Shown: piece after piece, positions 1-8,417 of the stretch
Numbering within the stretch: position 1 is the first letter of the stretch
Layout: each line of letters opens with the position of its first letter
DNA from: Mumia xiangluensis
Lineage (GTDB): Bacteria > Actinomycetota > Actinomycetes > Propionibacteriales > Nocardioidaceae
Assembly: GCF_010994095.1 (NCBI RefSeq)
Contig: NZ_WJYO01000005.1
Location: 372,001 to 436,000, forward strand
Length of the DNA: 64,000 nt
Direction of reading: 5' to 3'
Translations under genes and position numbers: made by a program
The notes under the pieces: model-generated
Told to the model about the DNA's origin: nothing
Databases searched by the model: none
Seen by the model: only the letters and a program-made list of their open reading frames with translations

Positions 1-63
1 AAGGCGAAGAACAGCCAGGGGTTCGGCAAGAACGCGAAGAAGGCGTTCCGGGTCCGCAAGTAA
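1..63 (+). CDS. C-terminal end of a secreted propeller/FnIII-like protein (partial)
   Basis: Only the last 20 codons and the TAA are inside the window. The peptide, ending KNAKKAFRVRK, is nearly identical to the end of the protein encoded at 199-1425, so this is the tail of an upstream tandem paralogue. The basic lysine/arginine-rich tail is the last strand of the fibronectin-like domain in that family. The rest of the gene lies outside the window. Confidence 0.8.
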   Translation, partial: KAKNSQGFGKNAKKAFRVRK

Positions 64-92
64 GGGCGTACGGCTCGGGTCGTACGAGATCG

Positions 93-124
93 GTCGGGGT
101 CGGCTCTCGGGAGCCGGCCCCGAC
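93..124 (+). terminator. Hairpin after the partial propeller gene
   Basis: GTCGGGGTCGGCTC and GAGCCGGCCCCGAC pair over 14 positions with one mismatch around a TCGG loop, 30 nt after the TAA. There is no T-run, as is common for high-GC terminators. Inferred to end transcription of the upstream paralogue before the gene at 199. Confidence 0.6.
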
Positions 125-198
125 TCGTGCGCTGACCGTGCAAAGTACGCCCGTTGCAGCACTGGGCTACGGCACCGTGGACGGCAGGGGGTACTGCC

Positions 199-1425
199 AT
201 GAACCGAACGATCCACGCGATCGGCCTGCTCGCCTCCGCTGCGCTCGTCGGGGGCACGCTCGTTGCCGCGACGCCTGCGTCCGCGGACAACGTCAACGTC
301 GCACCGGTCCGGCGAGTGACTGGGCTCTCGACACCCGAAGGCATCGCGCGTGACGCCGCGGGCAACGTGTACGTCGCAGACCTGTCCTCGAACAGCGTGA
401 AGGTCTACGCGCCGAACGCGAACGGCGCTGCCGCACCACTGCGTACCCTCGTCGGCACGCCGGGGCTCGTGTCGCCGTACGGGCTGGACATCGACGCTAA
501 CGGGTACCTGTTCGTCGGGTGCTCTGACGGCACGGTCCGTGTGTTCGCACCCGGGGCGAAGGACGCCGATCCGCCGGTGCAGACGATCCCGACCGGCGCC
601 GGCGACGTCCGCGGGATCGACGTGTCCGCGACCGACCAGCTGTACGTCCGCAAGCCGAGCGAGATCAAGGTCTACGGGCCGACGGGTGCGATCCAACGGA
701 CCGTCACCGGCGTTCCGTCGGGATATCCGATCGCCGTCGCGTCCGACGGTGTCACCTGGACGGGAGGCGCCGGACGTCTGCTGGCGTACGGGCCGCAGGC
801 GAACGGGGCAGCCGCGCCGCTGCGCGACGTGCAGGGAAGCAACACGGGGATTCCGGCCGGAAACTATCCGGAGGGGCTGGCGTTCGACCGGCAGGGGCGC
901 CTCTACGCGACGGTCTATCCGGCTGACGTGCTGCTGGTGTTCAGCGGGCAGGTCAACGGCAACGTCGCTCCGCTGCGGACCCTCTCGGGGGTCGCGGCCC
1001 AGCTCACCGGTCCCACGGGCATCACGGTCGGACGGGACAATCGCATCTTCGTCTCGCTCGCACAGGGGTCGGACGCGTGGGCCGAGTACAGGGCGCTGTT
1101 CGCACCGCCTGCGCCGCCGAAGCCGGCGGTGAAGGTGCCGGGCAAGCCGCGGGCGCTGAAGGTCGCGGGTGCGCGGGCGGCGAAGAAGCGGACGATCCGT
1201 TGGCGGGTGCCGGCGAGCAACGGCGGCGTGAAGATCACCGGGTATCGGCTGGTGATCAAGAAGGGCAGCCGGACGCTGCTGGTGAAGAACCTCGCGGCCG
1301 GGAAGCGGTCGTACAAGGTCAAGCGCGCCAAGCTGCGCAACGGCAAGCACGTCGTCCTCGTCAAGGCGAAGAACAGCAAGGGGTACGGGAAGAACGCGAA
1401 GAAGGCGTTCAGAGTTCGCAAGTAG
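199..1425 (+). CDS. Secreted NHL-type beta-propeller protein with fibronectin III-like tail
   Basis: The product is 408 aa from the ATG at 199, which follows a purine-rich GGCAGGGGG and begins a clear Sec signal peptide (MNRTIHAIG, then a hydrophobic stretch to TPASADN). An in-frame ATG at 154 would only add 15 residues ahead of the signal. Residues about 35-300 carry repeated 'GIARDAAGNVYVAD' and 'GLDIDANGYLFVG' blades of the NHL/SMP-30 propeller kind, often with 'VYAPNANGAAAPLRTL' between them. Residues about 315-408 form a fibronectin III-like domain with a very basic end. The role is unknown; it is probably an extracellular binding protein. It is one of a tandem family at the window start. 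Confidence 0.85.
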   Translation: MNRTIHAIGLLASAALVGGTLVAATPASADNVNVAPVRRVTGLSTPEGIARDAAGNVYVADLSSNSVKVYAPNANGAAAPLRTLVGTPGLVSPYGLDIDANGYLFVGCSDGTVRVFAPGAKDADPPVQTIPTGAGDVRGIDVSATDQLYVRKPSEIKVYGPTGAIQRTVTGVPSGYPIAVASDGVTWTGGAGRLLAYGPQANGAAAPLRDVQGSNTGIPAGNYPEGLAFDRQGRLYATVYPADVLLVFSGQVNGNVAPLRTLSGVAAQLTGPTGITVGRDNRIFVSLAQGSDAWAEYRALFAPPAPPKPAVKVPGKPRALKVAGARAAKKRTIRWRVPASNGGVKITGYRLVIKKGSRTLLVKNLAAGKRSYKVKRAKLRNGKHVVLVKAKNSKGYGKNAKKAFRVRK

Positions 1426-1492
1426 GCCGAGCCTTCGCGCCGAACACAGCGTGGTGCAAAAAGAGGTGCAATGCACCCATCGAGGGAGAAAC

Positions 1493-2749
1493 ATGGCCGG
1501 GATGACGAACAGAGCACTGAACAGGACCAGGACCATGCGCCATCTCGCCGGCGCCATCGCCGTCACCTGTACCGCTCTGGTCGGAGGGGCGCTCGTCGCC
1601 GTGCCGGCCGCTGCGGCTGGTGCGGCAGACCCGGTCGAGGTGCGACCTGAACGCACCGTGCGGCCTGCTGGGGTCCAGAATCCGCAGCACATCCATCTCA
1701 CCTCGTCGGGGCGCCTGTTCGTCCTCCACGACAAGCGCGCCCAGGTTCTGGTGTACGGCGCCAATGCCCGTCGTACGTCTCGACCGATCTACCGCATCGC
1801 GGGCCGTCGCACGGGGCTCGCACGCCCCACCGGCATCGCCCGCGACGCAGACGGTCGCCTGTACGTCGGCAGCGGTTCACGCGTCCTCGTGTTCGGCAAG
1901 AAAGCGCGCGGCAACGTGCGACCGATCCGTGTCCTCCGCCTCGGCATGAAGCTCGGGACAGCAGCGATGCCCGGCACGGTCAGAGTGCACGGCAACAAGC
2001 TGCTGGTCGTCGGAACCGACGGGGTGAAGGTGTTCCGCCGGACCGCGAAGGGCGCAGCGACCCCACTGCAGCATCTCCGGGGCGACAAGACCGGCCTCCA
2101 GCATGCCGTGGACGTCAACCTGAATGTCGACGGCCGGATCTGGGCCGCGTTCCCCGACGGGGAGCGCGCGAGGGTGTTCGCACCGGGGGCTACCGGGAAC
2201 GCCACGCCTGAGCTGTCGCCACCGGCGTTCGACCCGCAGAAGATCGCCTTCGACCGTGCTGGCCGTGTGTATCTCGCCGCGTACGACGGGGAGGTCCGAG
2301 TGCTGCCAGCCGACGCCCGCGCGTATCTCGCCCCCCTGTTCCTGCTCGGCTACCGATGGGGCGCCACCCCCGGCGGCCTCTCGGTGAGCAGCACCGGCAA
2401 GGTGGCGGCGGGCGACCTCCGCAGTGTGCGCATCTATCCGAGGCTCCTGCCCGTGACACGGCCGTGGGCGGTGCGGTCTGCATCCGTGTCCGGGGCCTCG
2501 ACAGCTGCGCGGCGTGTGGTCCGGTGGCGGGCGCCTGCAGCCGATGGCGGCGCCGCGGTCACCAGGTTCCAGATCGTCGTCAAGCGCGGTGACCGTGTGG
2601 TGCGTGTCGTCCGGCTGAAGGCGGGCCGCAGGTCGTACGCACTGACGCGGCGCGGCCTACCGGCGGGCACGGTGACCATCCTCGTCAAGGCGCGCAACCG
2701 CAAGGGGTACGGTCCCGCAGTGTCCGTGCCGATCACTGTCGTGAAGTAG
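1493..2749 (+). CDS. Secreted beta-propeller protein with FnIII-like tail (diverged paralogue)
   Basis: The product is 418 aa. The start at 1493 is chosen because GAGGGAGAAAC just before it is a strong ribosome-binding site; the GTG at 1451 is in frame but has none. A signal peptide ends near PAAAAGAADP. Propeller blades repeat the pattern 'GIARDADGRLYVGSGSRVLVFG', and the last 90 residues are an FnIII-like domain with 'VRWRAPAADGGAAVTRFQIVVKRG'. It shares architecture with the preceding gene but is much diverged, unlike the near-identical tails of the 5' copies. No enzymatic motif is visible. Confidence 0.85.
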   Translation: MAGMTNRALNRTRTMRHLAGAIAVTCTALVGGALVAVPAAAAGAADPVEVRPERTVRPAGVQNPQHIHLTSSGRLFVLHDKRAQVLVYGANARRTSRPIYRIAGRRTGLARPTGIARDADGRLYVGSGSRVLVFGKKARGNVRPIRVLRLGMKLGTAAMPGTVRVHGNKLLVVGTDGVKVFRRTAKGAATPLQHLRGDKTGLQHAVDVNLNVDGRIWAAFPDGERARVFAPGATGNATPELSPPAFDPQKIAFDRAGRVYLAAYDGEVRVLPADARAYLAPLFLLGYRWGATPGGLSVSSTGKVAAGDLRSVRIYPRLLPVTRPWAVRSASVSGASTAARRVVRWRAPAADGGAAVTRFQIVVKRGDRVVRVVRLKAGRRSYALTRRGLPAGTVTILVKARNRKGYGPAVSVPITVVK

Positions 2750-2758
2750 GAACCCCGC

Positions 2759-2902
2759 ACTGAAGGTGCCGGGCGAGCTGGACGCTGCTGGTGAAGAATC
2801 TCGCGGCCGGCAAGCGGTCGTACAAGGTCAAGCGTGCCAAGGTGCGCAAGCAAGGGGTACGGCGCCGCCAACAAGAAGGCGTTCAGGGTGCGGAAGCCCT
2901 AG
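2759..2902 (+). pseudogene. Decayed FnIII-like tail of the propeller family
   Basis: This segment preserves pieces of the 3' end of the gene at 199: 'ctgaaggtgccgggc', then 'ggacgctgctggtgaagaa', 'gcggccggcaagcggtcg' and a final 'aagaaggcgttcagggtgcgg'. Internal deletions break the frame: LLVKNLAAGKRSYKVKRAK is readable in one frame and the distal part only in another. It is a remnant of another tandem copy, lying directly before the potassium channel gene. Confidence 0.8.
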
Positions 2903-2912
2903 GCTCCCGTTC

Positions 2913-3575
2913 GTGGACACCGATTCGCGCAAGCGCCGTACGCCGCGGCAGGACCGGTACGGGTTGCTGCTCGTCCTGCTCTCCGTCGTGCTCCTGCTCG
3001 TGCCGATCGACGTCACTGCGCTACGTCCGCTCGTGACCGCACTGCTCGGCGCTGTGCTGCTCTTCGCGCAGCGGACGTCGGGAGCACGGCGCAGCGTGAT
3101 CGGCGTCTCGGCCGTCCTCGTCGCGATCTCGGTCGTGACGTCCGCCGCCGCGCAGGTGGCGGAAGCGGATGCGGCCGCCCTCGTCTACTCGGGCATCGTC
3201 ATCGTGCTGTGCCTCGCGACGATCGCGACGATCGGGGCGCACCTGATCCGGGACCCGGCGCTCGACGTGCACATCGTGCTCGGGGTGATCGCTGTCTTCG
3301 TGCTGCTGGGGATCGCGTTCGCCGGGGCGTACTCGATGCTCGGTGTGTGGGGCAACGGATTCTTCGCCGAGGCGGACGGGAGCCACGACGCCGTCGACTA
3401 CTTCTACTTCAGCTTCATCACCATCACGACGACCGGCTACGGAGACCTCACGCCTGCGGGTGACGTGGGCAAGATGGTCGCGGCGTTCGAGGCGCTGATC
3501 GGCCAGGTGTATCTCGTGACGGTGGTCTCGCTCGCGGTCTCGGGCGTGACGCGTCGGCGTACGAAGGGCGACTGA
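2913..3575 (+). CDS. Two-pore-type potassium channel family protein
   Basis: The product is about 220 aa from the GTG at 2913; upstream in-frame codons belong to the decayed propeller tail. Four or so N-terminal hydrophobic segments (LLLVLLSVVLLLVPI, LVTALLGAVLLFA, VLVAISVVTSAAA, VLGVIAVFVLLGIAF) precede a pore loop with the canonical selectivity filter TTTGYGD and a last membrane helix (ALIGQVYLVTVVSLAVSGV). This is the Ion_trans_2 pore architecture: an inner-membrane K+ channel. No cytoplasmic RCK domain follows. It ends 3 nt from a convergent gene. Confidence 0.85.
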   Translation: MDTDSRKRRTPRQDRYGLLLVLLSVVLLLVPIDVTALRPLVTALLGAVLLFAQRTSGARRSVIGVSAVLVAISVVTSAAAQVAEADAAALVYSGIVIVLCLATIATIGAHLIRDPALDVHIVLGVIAVFVLLGIAFAGAYSMLGVWGNGFFAEADGSHDAVDYFYFSFITITTTGYGDLTPAGDVGKMVAAFEALIGQVYLVTVVSLAVSGVTRRRTKGD

Positions 3576-3578
3576 CCG

Positions 3579-4355
3579 CTATCCGGTGAGGACGGGTACG
3601 GCTTCGTGGGTGGTGAGCGTCTCGCTGAGGCCGTCGGTGGTGATCGTCTCGTCGAGGGTCTGGGCGGGGCCGTCGTCGACGGAGTAGGTGATGGTGAAGG
3701 TGACGTCGACGCTCGGGTGGTGGGTCTTGCCGGCACGGGTGTAGCGGTGGGTGATGTCCAACGCGGGGTAGGGGCGGCCGGGGCCGGACGTGGTCTGCCT
3801 GGTGCCGTCGCCGTGGCGCCAGGTGTAGCGGGTCGCCTCCGCGGTGATGTGGACGCTCTGGCCGAGGATCGTGACCGTGCGGTCGAACGTGGGGCGAGTC
3901 GTCGAGAAGACTGTGTCGAGGTTCACCAGCGTGCGGCCGGCGGGCTGGAGGCTGAGCGTCGCCTTCGGTAGCGGGAGGCGCCGCACCTCCCGTAGGACGT
4001 CCCCGGCCGTCACGGTCGGGACCGACGCCTCGGGGTCGCCGCCACGACACTCTGAGCGCACGACGGTCCATGTGCCTCCCGGCGGCCGCGAGTACAACAT
4101 CCACATCGCCTCGCCAGGCGGGCAGTTGTAGGTCCGGTTGCACGTCGTGTCCGTCCCTGTCTCCTGCGTGCACATTGGCCGCCAGGCGTATTCAGTGGAC
4201 GAGCTGGTTGGAGCGTCGCCAGACGACGGAGGTGCATTACCGGGAATGTCTTCTTGGCCGTGGGTATAGACCGAGTCACTACCGTCGTCTTCGTTCACGT
4301 CGATATCGGGCGCAGTGAGAAACACGGCAACGGTAAGTGCGAGTGCAGTGATCAC
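3579..4355 (-). CDS. Exported PKD-like domain protein of unknown function
   Basis: The product is 258 aa with a GTG start overlapping the stop of the upstream lipoprotein gene (GTGA at 4352-4355), so the pair is translationally coupled. The N-terminus (MITALALTVAVFLTAPD) is a short signal or anchor. The C-terminal half has the pattern 'ATRYTWRHGDGT...HRYTRAGKTHHPSVDVTFTITY', like a PKD/Ig-fold domain (W-x-F/H-G-D-G). Four cysteines in the middle suggest extracellular disulphides. Proteins like this are often seen beside DUF6318 lipoproteins in actinobacteria (recollection). Function unknown. Confidence 0.75.
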   Translation of the reverse strand: MITALALTVAVFLTAPDIDVNEDDGSDSVYTHGQEDIPGNAPPSSGDAPTSSSTEYAWRPMCTQETGTDTTCNRTYNCPPGEAMWMLYSRPPGGTWTVVRSECRGGDPEASVPTVTAGDVLREVRRLPLPKATLSLQPAGRTLVNLDTVFSTTRPTFDRTVTILGQSVHITAEATRYTWRHGDGTRQTTSGPGRPYPALDITHRYTRAGKTHHPSVDVTFTITYSVDDGPAQTLDETITTDGLSETLTTHEAVPVLTG

Positions 4356-4915
4356 GATCGCTCGCTGTCCTGGTTCGATAGCAGCAGAACCCTCCAGCCA
4401 TCGCCCGCAGATCGCACGCGAATGAGGTGCTTGCGCCGTTGGGCCTTAACGACGTAGAAGGGGCCGTCGGATACCTTGCGGTAGCGATAGCGTGGGCTAT
4501 CCACGTCAACAAGGACCGCGAAATAGTCGCGCTCGGCCACGGACGCGGTGACGGTCGGGCTCCACGGTAGGTCTTCGTAGTAGCCGCCGGCCTGATGGAT
4601 TGCTGAGTAGTTCTCTGCGAGTTCCGCGCAGCCTCGGCATTCCGGATCGGTGACGTCCGTCAAGACTGAAACATCGCCGGTCACGGCCGAGTAGCGCTGG
4701 GCGGCGTACCAGTACTCGACGAAGGCTGCGGCGCCCTCCGCACCCCAGTCGGATGCCTCGGGTGGGATCGTCGGGGGAGCGAGCGTGGGCGTGGGCGACG
4801 GCGATGCGCTCGGCGTACCGGTGGTTGTCGGTTCTCCATCGGCGGGATCGCCCCCAGAGCACGCGGCGACGGCGAGCAGGACCAGTCCGGCGAGGGCCGC
4901 CCGGGCGTACGTCAT
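4352..4915 (-). CDS. DUF6318-like lipoprotein
   Basis: The product is 187 aa starting at the ATG at 4915, because that start gives a complete lipoprotein signal with lipobox LAVAAC. A proline/serine/threonine linker (TPSASPSPTPTLAPPT) leads to a conserved domain with 'GAAAFVEYWYAAQRY' and a C-x-x-C pair (ECRGCAEL), as in DUF6318 proteins. It is anchored outside the membrane. The longer upstream open frame lacks signal features and is rejected. It is the first gene of a coupled pair with the PKD-like protein. Role unknown. Confidence 0.8.
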   Translation of the reverse strand: MTYARAALAGLVLLAVAACSGGDPADGEPTTTGTPSASPSPTPTLAPPTIPPEASDWGAEGAAAFVEYWYAAQRYSAVTGDVSVLTDVTDPECRGCAELAENYSAIHQAGGYYEDLPWSPTVTASVAERDYFAVLVDVDSPRYRYRKVSDGPFYVVKAQRRKHLIRVRSAGDGWRVLLLSNQDSERS

Positions 4916-5063
4916 GGCGAGAAACGTAGTGCCACTGCGGTTCACGACGGAAGGGTCGGGAGCGGGGTTGTGGATAGGGCGGCGCCACGGACTCTGGTAC
5001 GGCGTACGCGTACGCCGTACCACGATCCCCGACGCTGTCCCCGACTCCTGGTTGACTCTCCTC

Positions 5064-5465
5064 ATGGCGCACCCGGTGATGTACAGCGACGACGACCCCG
5101 GCCTGGCGGAGCTTCGCGCGATCTGCCTCGCGTTCCCCGGAGCGGAAGAGCGCGTCTCGCACGGGCGCCCGACGTTTCGGTGCGGCAAGATCTTCGCCGC
5201 GTTCGGGGGTTCCGAGAAGCTGAGCCCCGGCGACCACCGGCGTGTCGGTAGCGCCTTGATCGTCAAGATCGACGAGTCGGAGATGCAGGCGATCGACGAT
5301 GATCCGCGGTTCTTCGTGCCGGCGTACTACGGACCGTTCGGGTGGCGCGCCCTCGACCTTGCGGACGCCGGTGTGGACTGGGACGAGGTCGGCGAGCTGG
5401 TCGACGCCTCGTACCGGCTGATCGCACCCAAGCGCCGCCTCGCCGAGCTCGAGGCCCGGCCCTAG
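5064..5465 (+). CDS. MmcQ/YjbR family protein
   Basis: The product is 133 aa from the ATG at 5064. It has the family signature: N-terminal 'LRAICLAFPGAEERVSHGRPTFR', a central 'VKIDESEMQAI', then 'YYGPFGWRALDL' and a C-terminal 'ASYRLIAPKRRLAEL'. The family is a double-wing, CyaY-like DNA-binding fold of unknown cellular role. It is monocistronic and diverges from the lipoprotein pair. Upstream in-frame sequence is not conserved-looking and overlaps the divergent promoter region. Confidence 0.85.
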   Translation: MAHPVMYSDDDPGLAELRAICLAFPGAEERVSHGRPTFRCGKIFAAFGGSEKLSPGDHRRVGSALIVKIDESEMQAIDDDPRFFVPAYYGPFGWRALDLADAGVDWDEVGELVDASYRLIAPKRRLAELEARP

Positions 5466-5470
5466 CCGTC

Positions 5471-5500
5471 GCTGGTCGAGGCGCGAAGCGATCGAGACCA
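5471..5500 (+). repeat. Dispersed palindromic repeat, truncated copy
   Basis: GCTGGTCGAGGCGCGAAGCG followed by ATCGAGACCA is a variant of the repeat seen at 8486, 11554 and elsewhere. The inner part is self-complementary (GGTCGAGG...CGATCGAGACC). It sits between the stop of the MmcQ gene and the GTG of the M50-like gene. Confidence 0.75.
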
Positions 5501-5524
5501 ACCCTCACCACCTACGCTTCTGAG

Positions 5525-6259
5525 GTGACCACCGACGACGTCATCTCGCGCCTTGCGACGACCGATCCCGCCGCGTTCACGACGACCGACGTCGTGGTGT
5601 GGGCGTTCGCCGTCGCCGCCGCGGTCGCGATGGTGGTCGACCCGCAGTGGCGCCGTACGAGCGTGGTCGTGACCGTCGCGCACGAGCTCGGGCACGCACT
5701 TGGCGGAGTGTTCGCGGGGCGAAAGCTGACGGCGCTGCGCGTGCGGCTCGACGCGTCCGGCGTCACCCACACGCGCGGCAAGTCGAGCGGGTTCGGGATG
5801 GTGGTGTGCGCGTGGGCGGGATACCCGGCACCGGCGGTCGCGGGACTGATCGCGGTGCTCGTCGCCGTACAGGGCTGGGCGGCGCCAGCGCTGTTCGTCC
5901 TCGCGATCGTGTTTGCGGTGTGCCTGCTGTGGGCGCGCTCCGCGTTCACCGTGCTCGTGCTGCTCGCGTGCGTCGCCGCGTCGGCCGCGTTGTGGTGGTG
6001 GGGGAGCGAGGTGGTTCAGAGCGGTACGGCGGTCGGCGTCGGCGCGTTCCTCGTGCTCGGCGGGTTCCGGGCGGTCATCGACACGTGGCGCAGCCGCCAG
6101 TGGCATCGAAGCCGCGGCGAGTCCGACGCGGTCGCGCTCGAGACCCTGACGCGTGTGCCGGCGTCGGTGTGGCTCGGGTCGTTCTGGCTCGCGACAGCCG
6201 CGTGCGCCGGGGGAGCGGTGTGGATGCTCTGGGCGACCGCGGTGCGCGCGCTGGCTTAG
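5525..6259 (+). CDS. M50 family (site-2-protease-like) membrane metallopeptidase
   Basis: The product is 244 aa from the GTG at 5525, with a -10-like TACGCT six nt upstream, suggesting a leaderless transcript. A zinc-binding HELGH motif in 'TVAHELGHALGGV' lies after the first membrane helix, matching the M50B-like families. Several helices follow (VAGLIAVLVAVQGW, LFVLAIVFAVCLLW, VLVLLACVAASAALW). A distal D-G/P-type third ligand is not evident, so substrate and activity are uncertain. It is convergent with the immunity-like gene at 6263. Confidence 0.8.
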   Translation: MTTDDVISRLATTDPAAFTTTDVVVWAFAVAAAVAMVVDPQWRRTSVVVTVAHELGHALGGVFAGRKLTALRVRLDASGVTHTRGKSSGFGMVVCAWAGYPAPAVAGLIAVLVAVQGWAAPALFVLAIVFAVCLLWARSAFTVLVLLACVAASAALWWWGSEVVQSGTAVGVGAFLVLGGFRAVIDTWRSRQWHRSRGESDAVALETLTRVPASVWLGSFWLATAACAGGAVWMLWATAVRALA

Positions 6260-6262
6260 TGG

Positions 6263-6814
6263 CTACAACGTGCCCTCGAAGCTGGTGGCATTGACGAGGG
6301 TGAAGGGCGAATGCCAGGAGACGAACCCCGTACGGACCGTTGCATCGTCGGCCTCGTCGAGGACCGGCTGCGCATCATCCATGCCAGGTACGTCGACACC
6401 GTAGAAGTGAGCGCGCTGAGCGACGATGCCAAGGCCGCCGTTGCCCAGCAAGCTAAGGTCGATCGCCCATCTGTGCCCGGACGTGTGGGGCCGCGACCCC
6501 ATAACCGGCCACACCGTTGGTACAGAACTTGGCTCACCCGAGTTCCACTCGAAGTTCTCAACACCGACGGCGACGAGAACGGCGGTGTTTCCTTCGCGCA
6601 ATTGCAGCCCGCCCTTGAAATCGAACAGAGCGCCGATGGTCTTTCGCATCGCGTCGAACCGGACGTCAAGCAGCTGGCCCTCAACGAGTGCGTCCTCTAG
6701 AACGAGAGGGTCCATCTCGGGATTGGGCGCGAGCGACGGCGGGCGCACGTCGGGTCGTACGAGATTCTCGAGCGCGGAGGTGACGGAGATTCCTACTGCA
6801 AAGGGATGTGCCAC
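6263..6814 (-). CDS. Candidate immunity protein of the adjacent toxin
   Basis: The product is 183 aa with a GTG start inside the last codons of the toxin-like gene (22-nt overlap), so it is cotranslated with it. It is acidic, has no signal peptide or membrane segment, and matches no family I can name. Its features are 'FDFKGGLQLREGNTAVLVAVGVENFEWNS' and 'RAHFYGVDVPGMDD'. Small cytosolic acidic proteins just downstream of a polymorphic toxin are normally cognate inhibitors; that role is inferred from position only. Confidence 0.6.
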   Translation of the reverse strand: MAHPFAVGISVTSALENLVRPDVRPPSLAPNPEMDPLVLEDALVEGQLLDVRFDAMRKTIGALFDFKGGLQLREGNTAVLVAVGVENFEWNSGEPSSVPTVWPVMGSRPHTSGHRWAIDLSLLGNGGLGIVAQRAHFYGVDVPGMDDAQPVLDEADDATVRTGFVSWHSPFTLVNATSFEGTL

Positions 6815-7908
6815 AGCGGGTCCTTCTTCGAGATCGTTTCGCCGGTGATGGGATTGACGGCTTGCTTGCCACGCATGTAGACGACATAGCCGTTTGGGTA
6901 GGTGTGCTTTCCGCTAGCAGTTGGATCCATGATGCGGATCTCGTCGACACCCTTGTCGAGCTCGGGAGTGCCGGGTGGGATCTTGTAGCGCATCCCCTTG
7001 CCGTTCTCAGCCAGTTCTCCGACCACGCCCTTCGGCACGCCGGGCAGCTTGACGTTGCCGACCTTGACGACTTCCGGAGGATTCTTGCGCAGATGGTCGG
7101 CTCGGCGCGCTGCGGCTTCGGCGGCGCTCTTCGTGTCCTTGGCGTCGTCCAGCTCGTCGAGGGCCTTCAGCGCCTTCTTGATCTTCAGCGCTTTGAGCGG
7201 TCCGACGAGGGCGGCGAGCTCGAGCACGCACTCGGGGATGTTGGCGTCATCGCCGATGCAGACTCGTGGATCGCCAAGAAGCAGCGTCAGCGCGGTGACC
7301 GCTGGATCGTCACCGCCGCGCGTGGGCCGCGGCGCGGCAGGCGGCGCGTATTGCGACGGCACCGGCCCGAGGGATCCGAGCGCCCTCCACCCGTCCGCGG
7401 ACGGCCCCTGATCGAGCAGCGACGCGAGCTTGCGGGCGGTGCCGTCCAGCGCCGCCTCGAGATGCGCGTGCTTCGCGTGCAGCCGCGCGACCGTCGCGGC
7501 GCGCGCAGACGCCAGTGCGGCGTCGTACGCCGGATAGGCGGCGGGATCGGCAGCCTCACCCGACCGCGGCTCGGGCACCCCGAACCCTCGCGCCGTCGCG
7601 ATCGCGAACTCCTCGTTGAGCACCGCGCAGCCACCGTCGTACAGGGCGACGGCGAGCGCCCACGCGTGCAGCACCGACGACGCGAAGGTGCCGGCCTCGT
7701 GGAGCCCGTCGCCGATCGCTGCGGGCGGTGACGCGAGTGCGTCGATGAGCTCGGGCAGGCTGCCAGCAGTGACGGTACGCGCGCGGCGTACCCCTGCCGC
7801 TGCCTCGCGAGCCACCTCTCGCACCTCGCCGGAACGAGCAGTCAGCGTCTCGGCTGACCGTACGACGTCCTCCGGCCGCGCCGGGTAGTCCGTGAACAGA
7901 ACCGTCAT
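6793..7908 (-). CDS. Polymorphic toxin-like protein with helical N-terminus
   Basis: The product is 371 aa. Residues 1-165 are alanine-rich and helical, like the WXG100/LXG-like N-terminal modules of ESX or related secreted toxins; no signal peptide is present. A proline-rich linker (YAPPAAPRPTRGG) and a middle domain with two cysteines follow. The last 90 residues ('GKGMRYKIPPGTPELDKGVDEIRIMDPT...KHTYPNGYVVYM', '...DPLWHIPL') look like a compact C-terminal toxin domain of the polymorphic-toxin collection; I could not assign the exact family. The downstream overlapping gene is a candidate immunity gene. Confidence 0.65.
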   Translation of the reverse strand: MTVLFTDYPARPEDVVRSAETLTARSGEVREVAREAAAGVRRARTVTAGSLPELIDALASPPAAIGDGLHEAGTFASSVLHAWALAVALYDGGCAVLNEEFAIATARGFGVPEPRSGEAADPAAYPAYDAALASARAATVARLHAKHAHLEAALDGTARKLASLLDQGPSADGWRALGSLGPVPSQYAPPAAPRPTRGGDDPAVTALTLLLGDPRVCIGDDANIPECVLELAALVGPLKALKIKKALKALDELDDAKDTKSAAEAAARRADHLRKNPPEVVKVGNVKLPGVPKGVVGELAENGKGMRYKIPPGTPELDKGVDEIRIMDPTASGKHTYPNGYVVYMRGKQAVNPITGETISKKDPLWHIPLQ

Positions 7909-8126
7909 CCCACCTCCTCGTCACAGCGAAGGTAGTGGCGCGAACGGCCCCGCCGCTGCCGCCGATCAGCCGCCTGTGGACAACTCCCAAACACCGCTCG
8001 AGCAGGGCACCGACAGACGCATCTCCGCAGGTCAGAGCACAAATTCGGTATGCGCAGAACGGGTGTAAATGGGATGGATCGGGGCATTCTGGACGTTGTA
8101 CTGAAGACACCTGAAGGAGGTGCGCC

Positions 8127-8411
8127 ATGGCCCAATCCCGTTCTCACATCGGCCCTCGCCTGCGACACACCGGCACCGAGCCGAAGACTGCGCTCAGTGC
8201 GTACGGATTGCGGCTGGCGCTGGCACTCGGCGGGCTCGTCGTCTTCGCGGCGATCGCACTCTGGGTCCTCCTGACGCCAGGCATGACCGCGGCGGCGTCC
8301 GTGCTCGGGGTGGTCGCCGCAGCCATCGCGCTGCTTGCTGCGGTCGACGTCGTGATGATCGTCCGCGGGATGCGGCACGAGCATCCCGTAGATCCCCGCC
8401 ACCGCAGCTGA
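8127..8411 (+). CDS. DUF6343-like small membrane protein
   Basis: The product is 94 aa with an excellent ribosome-binding site (AAGGAGGTG, 6 nt before the ATG). The sequence 'LRHTGTEPKTALSAYGLRLAL' followed by two membrane helices (ALGGLVVFAAIALWVLL and AASVLGVVAAAIALLAAVDVVMI) fits the DUF6343 family of actinobacteria. The end is cytosolic and basic/histidine-rich (GMRHEHPVDPRHRS). The 218 nt upstream (7909-8126) contain no further gene, only divergent promoter space with the toxin gene. Confidence 0.75.
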   Translation: MAQSRSHIGPRLRHTGTEPKTALSAYGLRLALALGGLVVFAAIALWVLLTPGMTAAASVLGVVAAAIALLAAVDVVMIVRGMRHEHPVDPRHRS

Positions 8412-8417
8412 TCAGTG

